NCBI GenBank assembly: GCA_015680905.1
Contig: CM027381.1
Span: 54,254,501-54,318,500 of the forward strand
Direction: 5' to 3'
Source of the DNA: Coptis chinensis
Lineage: Eukaryota; Streptophyta; Magnoliopsida; Ranunculales; Ranunculaceae
Length of the DNA: 64,000 nt
Below are positions 24,080 through 34,837 of the stretch, in pieces. How positions within the stretch are numbered: position 1 is the first letter of the stretch; each line of letters starts with the position of its first letter. The notes below the pieces were generated by a model that was not told the DNA's origin, did no database searches, and worked only from the letters and a program-made list of their open reading frames with translations. Made by a program: the position numbers and the translations under genes.

Positions 24080-24360
24080 AACACATTAGTAACGGTTGTA
24101 AACCGTTGCAAAGAAAAAAATAAATATTAAAGCATCATCAATAATCGTTACAAATCAAACTACGCAACGTTTTTTAACCGTTAGTAATAGTCACTCTGCA
24201 ACGGTTAATAACCGTTGAAAATTTCGTTTGCAACGCTTTTTAACCGTTTGCAAATATTTCCAACACTTTACCGACGCCCTATTTGCAACGCTTAAAAAAC
24301 GTTGCGAAAATTATTCGCAACGGTTTTTTGCCGTTGCAAATAGCCTGTTATGGTGTAGTA
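24080..24360. repeat. Right subterminal repeat array and terminus
   Basis: At least eight copies of AACGGTT, ACCGTTG, AACGCTTTTTAACCG or close variants occur in 24085-24350, including palindromic pairs such as GCAACGGTTAATAACCGTTG. It ends with TATGGTGTAGTA at 24360. Confidence 0.78.
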
Positions 24361-24779
24361 TATACTATATATCCGATATAAATTGTTGACTTTGACCAAT
24401 TTTTGGCCGATTTTTATTAATATATCAACGATATTTTTGATATAATCAATGATATTTCCAATTTATCGACATAGAAAACAAAATTTTAGCCGGTCAACAG
24501 AAGGATATATATCCACTAATATATCAATATATCCGATATATCCCGATTTTTGGAGTACACAATATATTGCTCGAATTCGATATTTTGGTCCTTGTATTTA
24601 ACTGCTCTTAAAGGATTGACAACGTCATGCTTTAGAGCCCATTTACATAATCCAAAATTTGTACACAACTGATGAGCTCAAAAATTACCACTTTTCCTAA
24701 TCCAACAGAAAAGAAAAATAGAGTTACTATAGTTTACAGAAGTAGTCTTAAACAATTTAAAGCTCCTTATGATCATTTC

Positions 24780-24990
24780 TTTAAACTGCCATCTCACTCT
24801 AGCTCCTTCCTCTCTTAGCTTCTGCATCAAGTATTTGTTGTCTCCCAAAATCAGCATGTGTTGAAGCTTTAGGTCTTTGTATAGTCCAGCTACAATCTCT
24901 GCACCAATGCACTATGCCTCGAGAGCACTTCCAGCCTTGAATCTCTTATACACCATTCCCAGCAATTGACCATCTTGCCTCTTATACACA
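24780..24990 (-). pseudogene. Possible RNase H-like fragment
   Basis: On the minus strand one frame reads about 55 residues: a VYKRFKAGSALEA block, then IGAEIVAGLYKDLKLQHMLILGDNKYLMQKL. This recalls the second half of the plant retroelement RNase H (RVT_3) fold (an Ala/Glu-rich helix followed by a D-x-x-x-x-hydrophobic strand). One stop interrupts it. The match is weak, and a different origin is possible. Confidence 0.3.
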
Positions 24991-25259
24991 CAAGATTGAA
25001 AAAAAGAATTGTAGAACTCGAGGGAGAAAAGTATATAGTTATAATAGGTTTTGAAGATTTGATAATTTGATTTGAATTTAGTCTCAATCACTGACTTTGA
25101 GTTGGAATATGGTTTGATTTATATGAATATGATTTGATTTTGTACGTGAATTTGAGTTTAAATTTGAATATGATTGTATGTATATGAATATGAAGTTGAA
25201 GTTATGTGCGTATATAAATTTGGTTTGGATATGAAATGAACTAAATCAAATAGTAAATT

Positions 25260-25512
25260 TGTTTTGATTTTGGTCCTAACGACCCATCCAAGTCGTACAT
25301 AACCATAGAAAACGATCCCCACATATCGTTCACAGACGAAACTACCCTTAACGACCTCCTCAGATCGCTTGTCTATATAGCCAAACGATCTCACAGGGTT
25401 GTTTAGATCAACTTGAATCGGTCTCAAACGTTTGTTTAGAGTGACTCCGAGAGGTCTGCCCAGATAGTTTAGAGTGATTCTGAGCGGTCTGACATTATTA
25501 TTTAGAGTGAAA
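25260..25512. repeat. Imperfect tandem repeats with AACGATC and TTTAGAGTGA motifs
   Basis: Several 35-45-base units recur with AACGA(T/C)C-type and GGTCTG(C/A) cores. TTTAGAGTGA occurs three times (near 25436, 25469 and 25501). The minus-strand open frame across it is a by-product of the repeats and has no domain. Confidence 0.55.
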
Positions 25513-25602
25513 TTCAAATTCAACATCAAAGTCAAATTCAAATTCAAATTCAAATTCAAATGTCAAATTCAAATTCAAATTCGTCGTCAAATTCAAATTC
25601 AA
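25511..25602. repeat. (AAATTC)n simple repeat, SINE tail
   Basis: The hexamer AAATTC is repeated about a dozen times with interruptions. It lies at the 3' end of the minus-strand SINE, where a simple-repeat tail is expected. Confidence 0.85.
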
Positions 25603-25946
25603 TGATGTTTGCAATGCTGTAACATTGAAGGACTCTAAGCCCGAGGGCTTACGTTGCACGAAGCCTCATCAACCCCAAAGGGAACCTAGTTCGAAGGCTC
25701 TCGCCAATACACCATTTTGAGTAGACCCAACCGCCTCCACTTTGTCCATGAAGACTTGCTTTCGCTTTTCAGTCCACCCATCATAGCAGCACCCAGTATC
25801 TAGCCTAAAGGCTCACCTAGCCCAAAGGCCCATCACATAATTACACAAGAAAGAAATCCCAACCAACATTTGGTGGGATTCGAACTTGCAACCTCTATCT
25901 CATGAGGAGAGATGTACATAACCAATTGAGCTAGAAGCTCTTGTGT
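25603..25946 (-). mobile_element. tRNA-derived SINE
   Basis: On the minus strand the head contains an RNA polymerase III A box TAGCTCAATTGG (25934-25923) and a B box GTTCGAATCCC (25885-25875), spaced as in a tRNA. The head can be read as tRNA-like with a CTCATGA anticodon loop (CAT). The body then runs about 240 bases to a TTGAATTTGAA-type tail. It is not a working tRNA gene, because the acceptor stem does not close and the element continues past the tRNA part. Family-level naming would need a library comparison. Confidence 0.75.
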
Positions 25947-26479
25947 TGAATGAAATAAACTACAATGACCTCTTTATATATATAGATATCCAAGCCATAC
26001 TTGATTAATAAGGATGAAACTAGACTTCTAAATCTAATCAAACTCTAAATAGATGTCAAATTGGTCTATTTATTTTTTCGAATAAAATAAGATGGTGTAC
26101 TATACTGAATATTAAATTTAGTTTATGTTGCCTTTGTTTGGAACTTTGGGGCAAGGGCCAAAATATCAAATTCGAACAATATATCGTGTACCCCAAAAAC
26201 CGAGATATATCAGATATTTAACAAGTATTTGACAATGTCAAACATGAACTAAATACTCTAAACTTGATATTAAGCTAGTAACTAGTTTGATATTTAACTC
26301 CATCAAACTTGATACTAGCTTAACATGTCAAACTTGATGGGTCAAGCACTTTGGTCTATCAAAGTAAGGATGATACAGACAATGTATCATACAGACCTGC
26401 CATTCGTTGTCTGCAACATGTGAGAAAGATCAATGTATCTACTTGGGTAGCTACCTCTAAACTAGGCTTTCTGTCATAC

Positions 26480-26610
26480 AAATCCAGAGACATGGTAATT
26501 CAAAGACATAAATCCAACAAGTCATGGCATTCCAAAGACAAATAATTCCAACAATTCAGTAATCCGAAGACACACAATTCCAACAAGTCATTGTCATCCA
26601 ATGACAAACA
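26480..26610. repeat. Short imperfect tandem repeat
   Basis: Units of about 45 bases with the core ATTCCAACAAGTCAT(T/G) and CA(A/C)AGACA(A/C)A recur about three times. No coding content. Confidence 0.6.
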
Positions 26611-26874
26611 TTTCACCAAATACGTATAGTTAATTACATTAAGCAACAAATAGTTAATTACTTGTCCAATTCTAAATCACAAAGTTGCAGTAACAGGTTG
26701 CAGCATGCACTAGCACTTTCCTATGCAACACAAAGTTCAGTAGCCAAGGTGTTATGTACCGTACAATCGATCGCTTCTCGAATACGTAGACGCCTTTCAA
26801 ATGTAGAACTGGACCCTTGTTCACGTCTTTCAGAAGTAGAACTATAACCTTGTTATGAGATTGGTGTTCTACTA

Positions 26875-27831
26875 GGAGTGTGCAAAAATCCGCCGGAACC
26901 GACAGATCTGACCGACCCGACTCGAACTGTGTCAAACGAGTCAGTTATCCATTAAGTTCGGTTCGGATTAGTTTGAAATATGTGATAACCAACTAGATCG
27001 GTTCGGTGCTCGGTTTATATATATGAGAACCGAAAAAAACCGACCCGACCCGTCTATATTAATATGCAGAACATAACATGTATTTGTGAATGAAATATCA
27101 CGTGCTATTTTCAGAAATCACATGCTAATGGGAAGCATCTTTAGTTTTGTCACTTTGTGTTGGTTTTCGACAGTGTTAATGGGAAGCATATTTCATTAAT
27201 AGTTATAGATCTGTACTTGTATTTCACTATTTCTTCCTTCTCTCATCTATGTTTTCCTTGTTTACAGCTTACAGCAAAGAATATATAGAAATGATGAGAG
27301 AGAAAAACCCCTTCATTGTTTTCCAAACTTGGTTGACCGGTAACTCTTCAAAGAGACAATCTAACAATACTAGATCCACCACCACGACGAAACGAGTTTC
27401 TTTGTTGCAAAAAATGCATGTCTAGAAATGAAGAACAAGGTGTTGTTGCAGATCTGAATACAAGGAGTTTCTTTTCTTATTCCTCTCTCTCTAAATCTTT
27501 CTGGGAAGCTTTATATATTCTCTTTTGTAGAAATTGAACACTGAGTTTTGTTCAAAAAAACTTTCTTGTTGATAATTGAGTGCTTTGAATATGATTTCTT
27601 GCTGAATTGAGCAAGTTTAGAACTTTTTCGTATAAAATTCGGATTTTTAAACAGTTTAACAATCGGTTTGCATCGGGTATCGATTTTGTGGGAAATTGTC
27701 GGGTCGATTTCGTGTCGGATAAGTCCAAGGCATCGGTTCGGATCGGTTACTATGAAACATAAACCGACAAAGTCGGTTCGGTGATCGGTTTTAACCCAAA
27801 CCCGTCCCAAACCGACCCGTGCACACCCCTA
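26875..27831. mobile_element. hAT-like non-autonomous element, 957 bp
   Basis: The termini are AGGAGTGTGCAAAA and GTGCACACCCCTA, close inverse copies of the TAGGGGTGTGCA-type hAT terminus. The flanks are an exact 8-bp direct repeat GTTCTACT at 26867-26874 and 27832-27839. Eight bases is the hAT target-site duplication length. The interior ends are rich in GGTTCGG/CCGACCCG motifs; the middle has no transposase. Confidence 0.88.
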
Positions 27832-27839
27832 GTTCTACT

Positions 27840-28910
27840 ATCAACCCAATAGACAAACCCACAACCTTTTGATTGATCTTGTAGTTAAATGTTAGAAGTT
27901 TACAACCCAATTAGATAAACATGTTTAATAAGAAACAAAAATAAAATGATACACAATTTATTCCTTACAATTCTGTCATACACAACTGATCTCGGGCAAA
28001 TACAATATCCCAGTTTTTTGTTTTTTCCATTCCCAATCACACCAAATACCTTACAAAGACCACCTCCACACAGACATAACACGGTTTCGTCGGCCCATAG
28101 GAAAAAATCACAACTTGATTTTTGGGATTTATTTGAAGATTTAAGCGTCCCAGGCTTCTAAAATAACTCAAATTACATGTTAAAATCACCAATTAGAATC
28201 CAATATATAATTCTTCAATAACTCAAATTAGTAACAATAAACAAAAATGGCTCACCCCAATTGGGGCAGTTAGAATCTTCGCCGACTGGATTGTCGTTGC
28301 TTCTTGATATCGTGTAAACATGGCTGGCGTCAAGACGACAATAACATCTTAAAAATTGGGAGGGGGGGGGGGGGGATTATGTTTTCCTTGGCCATCCTTT
28401 TCTGACTTCCAAAAAAATCAAACCCTAGTAAAATTAAATAAATAAATCTAACTCACTAATATCAAAATCAATTATTGAAATTAACACCTGAGAGCGGAAG
28501 AGCAAACAACTAGAAGTGGTACGTTGGTGTTGTGGGTAGAGGAAAGTAGTAGTGGAAAAATTGAAGGAAAAAAAACACAGACTTTATTAAACAAATGACA
28601 CAAATAGATCGTGACCAACCTTATCCAGGATGTTTATGCCAGCTGATATAGAAACAGATTAACAATGACAAACAACATTCATATGTATTTACAAGACCAA
28701 ACCAACTACTATACACGTAATCAACTAATATGACAACAATCATGAATAAAATTATGAACTGAGACAAAACTAACAAAATTATTTAAGGATAAGTAAAATA
28801 AACTAATATGACAAGAATGATGGATAAAAGTATGAACCGAGAAAGAACGAACAAAAATTATTACTAAACATGCATATATTATTAGTTTGCTAATAATATA
28901 AAAGTAGACA
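27840..28910. other. Unassigned AT-rich DNA
   Basis: No gene is recognised. A run of 14 G is at 28362-28375. The short open frames are unsupported. It borders the duplicated segment that starts at about 28911. Confidence 0.4.
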
Positions 28911-29049
28911 AAATCTAGAGTACGCCGGTTTATGGGTACGCATGCCATCTGGGCCCTCCACCAGGAAAAGGTGAGGGTGTGTTGCATGGCAAGGTACTGG
29001 ATCTAGGCTCTCCTAGCCTTGCATACCGGTACAGCCAGCGCATGCTAGA
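28911..29049. repeat. Short dispersed element, copy 1
   Basis: This block begins AATCTAGAGTAC and ends GCATGCTAGAT. It shares the inner phrases TCTGGGCCCTCC and CAGCGCA with the block at 31571-31720. It is the left marker of a tandem duplication. Confidence 0.6.
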
Positions 29050-29288
29050 TATGCTAATAAAAGTAATTGAAAAATCAAGGCGTAACAACTCAACCTTTAG
29101 TACAAAGTTAGTTTACTAATTCAAACATTGCGGAGGCAATTTCAATTACTAACACGCATTACATTCCTAATTTCAATTACAAATCATCTGAGAACACTGT
29201 TTCTCTGTCAGAAATGTCATCCCACGACTCCATCCCCTTTCGTCTAGGCGTCTACCATTGGCCAAGAGGAGAGTACAAATGTAGCATG

Positions 29289-30542
29289 TGATAGGGTTAT
29301 ATACTAAATGCATTACTTTTGTATTAACTCTAATTCTTTATATTTTGAATGAGAATCATATGGGCAAATGTTATGCATATTATATATGTTATTAGTTATA
29401 TGCATATGTCTAATTAATACTTTCTGTTGTAGATGATATGGTGTGTGGTGACACACAAAAGATCATATCATCAGTACCTTATAACGTATAAGTAAATGTT
29501 CACAACCTAGATGGATTTGGACAAACCATTGGTACGGTTGTAGTATAATCTGGTATTAGTCTATCTTGACTACAGGATTACACTAGTACACTTTGTGTGT
29601 ATTGAACAGGACCAAGTGAGGTTGTTTCTCTTTGTATTGACTATATAAGAGAACAAACACCTCTGTTATTATGGATGCTTGTCCTCTTAATCCAGATATA
29701 ATAACGGGCACTTACGTATATTGTACATTGTTTTAAATCATCAATGAGTGAGATTCATTTGTGAATCAACAAACTCGATGGATTGGATAATGACATTGTA
29801 TGTAAGGTGTGTTGTTGATTATAGAAGGAATCCATGACCCGCAGGAAGTCAGGCTGATGATGTCCCCTTGAGGAGCTCATAAGGATTGTCATGTAAACCA
29901 TGTAGGTGGATTTAATCCAACATGACAATGAGGTTGAGTGGTACTACTCAAGGACATAAGAAGTTGATTAATGTAGTTGTCAGTAACTTGACTTAATCAA
30001 TGGGCATTTGATATCTTAAACACGGGGAGATCAACGAGCATATAATATGGAGCCCATAAATGTAACACATAATTTGGGATTAGGGCGGTAGTGCAACAAT
30101 AACCTTTAGTGGAATAAGCCATTTGTTGACAGACTTGGGCCGTGTGTTCTGGGCGAACATGGGAAGCCCAAGCCCGTCAGGAGACCTAACCCTGATTTCT
30201 CCTCATGGTCCCTATTGTAGCCTATAAATAGAAACCCTCTTTCTCTGGCCGAAATACCTAGGTTTTGCTCAAGAAAAGTGAGATCCAAATTCGGTTCCAA
30301 CTTTGAGAGTGAGAGAGGCCAAGAGAGAAAGAAGAGGCTGGAAGATTGTTGCCCACACAACGTCCATTCTAAGGATAAGAATACAACAGAAGATCAAGAG
30401 GTTGCTGATTTCGTAGATCTTGAATTCTCAGAGATATTACAGCTGATCTAAAGGTATGATTTCTAAACCAAATCGTGAGAACCTTTATTCTGCTGCGCAT
30501 GGTTTTCACGGTTTGTAAACTGCGACCATAACGGTTCCTACA
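29289..30542 (+). mobile_element. Solo LTR, 1254 bp
   Basis: The unit begins TGATAGGG and ends TTCCTACA, flanked by GCATG (29284-29288) and ACATG (30543-30547), a 5-bp target duplication with one mismatch. It has a good TATA box CTATAAATAGAAAC at 30232-30245, as in an LTR promoter, and no coding region. No second LTR or internal region is nearby, so it is a solo LTR left by recombination. Its superfamily is not assigned. Confidence 0.72.
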
Positions 30543-30894
30543 ACATGCACACAGGTTTCCAATTGACATCCCATAAACCTAAACATTTCTTTCTATATCC
30601 ACTCATAGTTAGTGCCTTAATTGCATACAAGTAGTCCAATAACCCATGTACCTTGATTGATATTGCTTTCTTCTCAATGTGTGTCCAGATCCATTTATAT
30701 TATAACTTGTGTTTATACTGAGATTATGGCATTAATTTGCATATAAACATCAAATACACGGATCTCCAGAAGAAACCCAGATAAATACTATATACTATAT
30801 TGAAATACTGAAAACAAATGAAATAAAAAATTAGGCCTGTCGATTTAAAACAAACTAACTTGAAACCAATAAGAAATAAAAAAAAATCTAATAC

Positions 30895-31160
30895 CTGTCG
30901 TGATGAACCCCTCTTAAGGCTCGATGATTGGAATTAGTGATTTGAGACAAGAGAGTGTAAAGAAAAGAAAGAAAGAGATGATGATATTTTTATAGAGCTT
31001 CTACTATGCACAGGGTGAAATTGAACAGAGAATGCCGTCGAAATTGAAGTGAATGGTTGGATTTTCTGTTTGACCGAAGGGAGAACAAAAGTAGCGCTAA
31101 ACTGGAAAACCTTTTTTTTTTCTTGTTTTTTTTGTTAACTTGTTTTACAGCTTATTCACT
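30895..31160. repeat. Right part of duplicated segment, copy 1
   Basis: The phrases CTCGATGATTGGAATTAG, AGCGCTA...GGAAA, and GTTAAC.TGTTT followed by CTTATTCACT.ATTCTTTCGG recur in the same order at 32300-32470. Together with 28911-29049 this defines duplication copy 1. Confidence 0.6.
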
Positions 31161-31570
31161 CATTCTTTCGGTTTTTCTAGTAGATAATGCTAAGCTATCA
31201 CTACTTGTTTATATCGATGTTCTGTCCTACTGAAGACCAAAACAAGGAGATAACTAGATAAGACTGAATTGGTCTAGATCATTAGATCATGACTGCCTCA
31301 AAGTAAATACACAACTTGACATACTTATTTGAGGAATTGGAAGAAGTAATGTTCGAGTTATATTCACTAATACTCAACAGTGATTTGGTGATGAACTAAT
31401 GATAGAACTGGAAGAAAAAAAAAAAAAACTATACGTAACTTTTAATCCTTTATACTTTTCTTGATGAAAACAATATAGATCAATAGAGCTTCTAGATTTT
31501 GGAAAAACAATAAACTATGATGAGTAATATTAACCAAAAAAGAAATAAACAACAATTATTAAAATGCAAA

Positions 31571-31720
31571 ATCTAGAGTACACAGGCTGTTGTACCTGTA
31601 CTCTCAAATCTCTGGGCCCTCCTATCAGCAAAAGGTTCGTGTGTACTGCCCCACAAAGTCTTGAATCAAGAGTCCTGAATCCAGCGCACCGGTGCATCCA
31701 GCGCACTCTAGAATCGCTAT
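31571..31720. repeat. Short dispersed element, copy 2
   Basis: Diverged partner of the block at 28911-29049. It has the same AATCTAGAGTAC start and TCTGGGCCCTCC core, and a GCGCACTCTAGA end that is the inverse of the start (CTAGAGT), as in a small foldback element. Confidence 0.6.
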
Positions 31721-31739
31721 TATTAAAACCAAAAGCCAA

Positions 31740-32470
31740 CAATCAATCAAATATATAGGGCTTCTATATCAACGTGCAAACCAACATCTACCACAAAATA
31801 TCAATTGAAAACTGATACAATCTAGAAGTGATTGTATCAAAAACACATAACATTAAGGCTTATTGAGGAGCCTTTGACCTCCTAATCCACACACAAGTGC
31901 AAACTACAATAATATACTTCTCTCCATTTGTAGTACATGAGATACACTACAATTTATAACACTAGCTACTTAATAACTAACCACTAACCTACTTACGAGA
32001 TAATGTCTAAAATGAAGGAAACTAACCAACTGACTAAACAAGACTATAGACATTAGACCTATGATTCTAGATTATGCACACATAACATAAACAAACCCCC
32101 AATCCCAACAACCAACTAATGCTTAAACCAAAATGAAATCTTAAACCAAATAATCCCCAATCAAACTCATAGTTTCTAAAAGAAATCGATTGAAACAGTA
32201 AGTTTAACTAATTGTCACAAAACAAAAAAAAAACCAACTAATTCATGAAGAATTTGGGTTAAGGAGAGAGAGAGTACCTTTTGCGAGCATATGGTGGGTT
32301 GATGTGGCAATAACACTCGATGATTGGAATTAGGAATTTGAGAATGGGTAAGAACACTAAACAAAACTAGCGCTACAGCGGAAATTTTCGTGTATTTTCG
32401 TCCTATTTTATTTTTTGATTTTTTCATTTCGTTAACCTGTTTGGGGGCAACTTGTTCACTAATGTTCCGA
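31740..32470. other. Right part of duplicated segment, copy 2
   Basis: No gene is recognised. The segment 32300-32470 matches 30895-31160. The distance from the left marker to CGATGATTGG is 741 bases here, and about 752 in copy 1 after subtracting the solo LTR with its target duplication. Confidence 0.5.
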
Positions 32471-33167
32471 TTTTACCCTCGTACTACATGTGGCTAGGAA
32501 GGATGCGCACCACATCTATAGTGCGGCATGTGTACTCTAGAAGCTCTAAAAACTTTTAACTTGCTTCTTTACATTCAATGATTACTTATAAGACTCTCAT
32601 CACTGCCCCTACATTTACAAAACAAACAAAATGTTACAAGCGAGACATCACTTAATGCTCTGTTTGGTTCACTGTACCTGAATGCAATTTGCAACAAAAT
32701 ACAAATACATCTTATTGCAATGCATCAACTTGTAAGGTACTTCATTTACAGTTGCTTGGTTCACCCTTTGCAAATGGATGCAAAATAAGCATTTTGTGAT
32801 TGGTTCACTGCAATGCATATAAATCAGTACAAAATACATATTATTGTATTCTATTTTTTATCACTCATTCAATTAAATTTTGTGATTGAATTGGTTCACA
32901 TTTTGAGTAAACAAAATAATTCTATGCACATGAACATTGGATCACTAATTACTTAAAAAATGAAATAACAACAATTTTATAACGAACAAACAAATATTTG
33001 AAGAATGTAATTTAATGAATCTAAGCATTGAAGGACACATTTGCTAAATCCTAGCTTAAGCACACAAAAAAAAAAGGGAAAAAAAATACTGAACCTATCT
33101 ATTTACATATCCAACAAATTTATTTCTAAACTCCCAACTAAAAAATAAAAATAGGAAATCAAATATC

Positions 33168-34026
33168 TCCAATTAGATCACGAAGTTCCTCTACCATTTC
33201 CTGTTTGAGCTCCAAATCTCCGCCTAAGAAGATTTCTTTCTCAATGGGGTTCCTCATTAGGATTGTGTAAGCCTTCCTTAAGTATCGTTTAGTAAAACCT
33301 TCACCTTCCTTAAGTATCGTTTAGTAAAACCTTCAATCTTCATAACTTTAGACCACTGCCACATGCATCATCAACTGGGACCAATGCATGAGAGAGACTA
33401 AAAATGGCATGCTCTCTCACACAATGCTCAAAATACTCTGGACCGGCAATTTGTAATGCTTTATCTATTGCCAAGTGCGCTTTAAGTTTATCTTTATGCA
33501 ATAGTCAATAGAGAGAGAGAGATTAAGTAACCCAAAAAGCTCATCTTTAGAGTCAAAGTGCGTAAAACAAACACCAGGTTTTGGAGAACAAGATTCTGAT
33601 GAACCATAAAAGCAATCATGCATCCTTCGTGAGATCTAGTTATCCATTTTGAAGACCAATATAACAAATGCAACTTACCGGATCAGCTAGAAGCTCAATC
33701 CAAGATGAAGGAGGAACTGTGATTGTTTGCTTAATTGGGTCCCAGCCGAATCCACTTCTTGACGCCAAATTAGTAAAAGAGTTGTACTCTTTCCTCATTG
33801 TACACATTCGGCTCGTGATATGAGCCTTTTCAACTTGCTCCTGAGTTTTGGCCAATACTGGCAATTGGATTGATGTATACATTGCTTCATCCCAAACCCT
33901 ACCATGTTTCTTATTTTGCCCATATGCATCAAGGAAAGCTTCTGTTAGTGCAGCATCCATGGAAAAAGTCCAACTTATTTGCTTCTTCTCCTTTTCAGAC
34001 TTTACATCGGGTACTTTGTCGGCCAT
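33168..34026 (-). pseudogene. Myb/SANT-like domain protein of a Harbinger-like element, partly decayed
   Basis: Exon 1 (34026-33679) starts with MADKVPDVKSEKEKKQISW and encodes about 116 residues. The Myb/SANT-like pattern includes SWTFSMDAALTEAFLDAYG, GRVWDEAMYTSI and SGFGWDPIKQTITVPPSSWIELLADP, ending at a GTAAGT donor. The downstream part (about 33640-33168) carries EHCVREHAIFSLSHALVPVD and a C-terminal MRNPIEKEIFLGGDLELK-like block, but needs frame changes. A 32-bp tandem duplication at 33272-33335 lies in it. In Harbinger systems such proteins bind DNA at the element ends and recruit the transposase to the nucleus. Host genes of the same fold (L10-interacting MYB type) are the alternative, but the surrounding TIRs favour transposon origin. 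Confidence 0.68.
33272..33335. repeat. 32-bp tandem duplication
   Basis: The unit CCTTCCTTAAGTATCG... (32 bp) occurs twice back to back, the second copy starting at 33304. It interrupts the tail of the Myb/SANT-like gene. Confidence 0.9.
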
Positions 34027-34837
34027 ACATGTAATATAAATTAAGCAACAAATTCACAACAATTGTACATAATGAGTGAGAGAGAGACAAGTGCACTTAA
34101 AAAAAATATCAATTAAAATCACACATTCAATAAAACAAAATTACAAACACAAACAGAGCATAGCATTTTTGTTGGTAACTATGAATTGAACTTGCATGTG
34201 ATCTACTAAATCAATTCAAAGAGATGTCATATTATACAGTACAAGAGAGATAGATACACGAAATTGTGATAGATATTTGTTAATGCAGGTGTAGTCACTG
34301 TTAATGTCTCGATTAAGTGATTTAATTCCTCGACTATTTATGAATTAGCAGATTCTTAGTTACTTTTGTTTTAGTCTAGTAGCCATAATTACAAGCTTTA
34401 GTCTTCGAATTGAAAACATATATGTAGCAAATTAGCAACCAATGCTGAATCGAAAACATATAAGAAGAAGAAGGTGGAGGGAAAGGGCTTACTTTTTCAG
34501 CAGCCAACGACACTAATGGAACCAAAACAATAGCTAAGAGAGAAGAAATTAATAAACTAGGAGATGGAGGTGTTTTTGCTTAGATAGAGTTGCTAGTATA
34601 GAGAAGCAGTTTTATGAGTTGGGAGAGATTGAGAGATCGTGCAAATGGATGTGATGGTTTTTGGGTTGCAAATGAGTGTGTGGGAGCTATTTATATGCGG
34701 GAAGTGGAGGAACCAATTTGTTGCAACGGGCTATATGCAATAGTGGGCCAAACACCGGAAATGGGTAGTTACTGGGAAATGGGTGCAAATGCATCCCAGT
34801 ACGGGTGAACCAAACAGAGCATTAAGTCACTCACAAA

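Larger units (their letters stand above)
17957..24360 (+). mobile_element. CACTA-like transposon carrying a captured gene (Pack-CACTA)
   Basis: Both ends of this 6.4-kb block contain dense short repeats built on AACGGTT / AACCGTT / AACGCTT / GTTAG. The left array is at about 17970-18120 and the right array at about 24080-24350, in opposite senses. Subterminal arrays of a 10-20-bp motif in inverse orientation are a hallmark of CACTA transposons. The right end reads ...TTATGGTGTAGTA; its reverse complement TACTACACCATAAC is one base from a canonical CACTACACC terminus. The left terminus (CACACACACC then poly-T) is not cleanly resolved, and no 3-bp target duplication was confirmed. No CACTA transposase is visible inside, so it would be non-autonomous. 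The interior is a TcdA-like pseudogene with promoter-like and UTR-like flanks. Confidence 0.6.
24532..26216. mobile_element. Inverted-repeat-bounded element (family unknown)
   Basis: The segment 24532-24595 recurs as a reverse complement at 26152-26216. It has about 85% identity over about 65 bp (core: GATATAT..CCCGATTTTTGG on the left; CCAAAAACCGAGATATATC on the right). The 1.7-kb block encloses a SINE and short tandem repeats. No transposase and no clear target-site duplication were found, so the class is open. It could also be a chance pair from an AT-rich repeat family with TATATCC motifs. Confidence 0.5.
32650..34827. mobile_element. PIF/Harbinger-like element, about 2.2 kb
   Basis: A perfect 23-bp inverted pair (32650-32672 and 34805-34827, core GCTCTGTTTGGTTCAC) bounds the block. 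The ends read TTAATGCTCTG and CAGAGCATTAA, consistent with the TTA/TAA target used by PIF/Harbinger elements. The interior carries a minus-strand Myb/SANT-like gene, the usual partner gene of Harbinger elements. No DDE transposase is visible, so it is non-autonomous. A hAT-like element is inserted directly outside its right end. Confidence 0.8.

Noticed and set aside
25158-25559. 133-residue minus-strand frame rich in Asn and Leu
   Set aside because: It is generated by the (AAATTC)n and TTTAGAGTGA repeats and has no gene-like features.
25875-25946. Functional tRNA gene
   Set aside because: A and B boxes are present, but the acceptor stem does not pair and a long SINE body with a hexamer tail follows.
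28362-28375. G14 run as a quadruplex-forming regulatory element
   Set aside because: It is a single mononucleotide run without flanking G-tracts or a gene; more likely a slippage or assembly feature.
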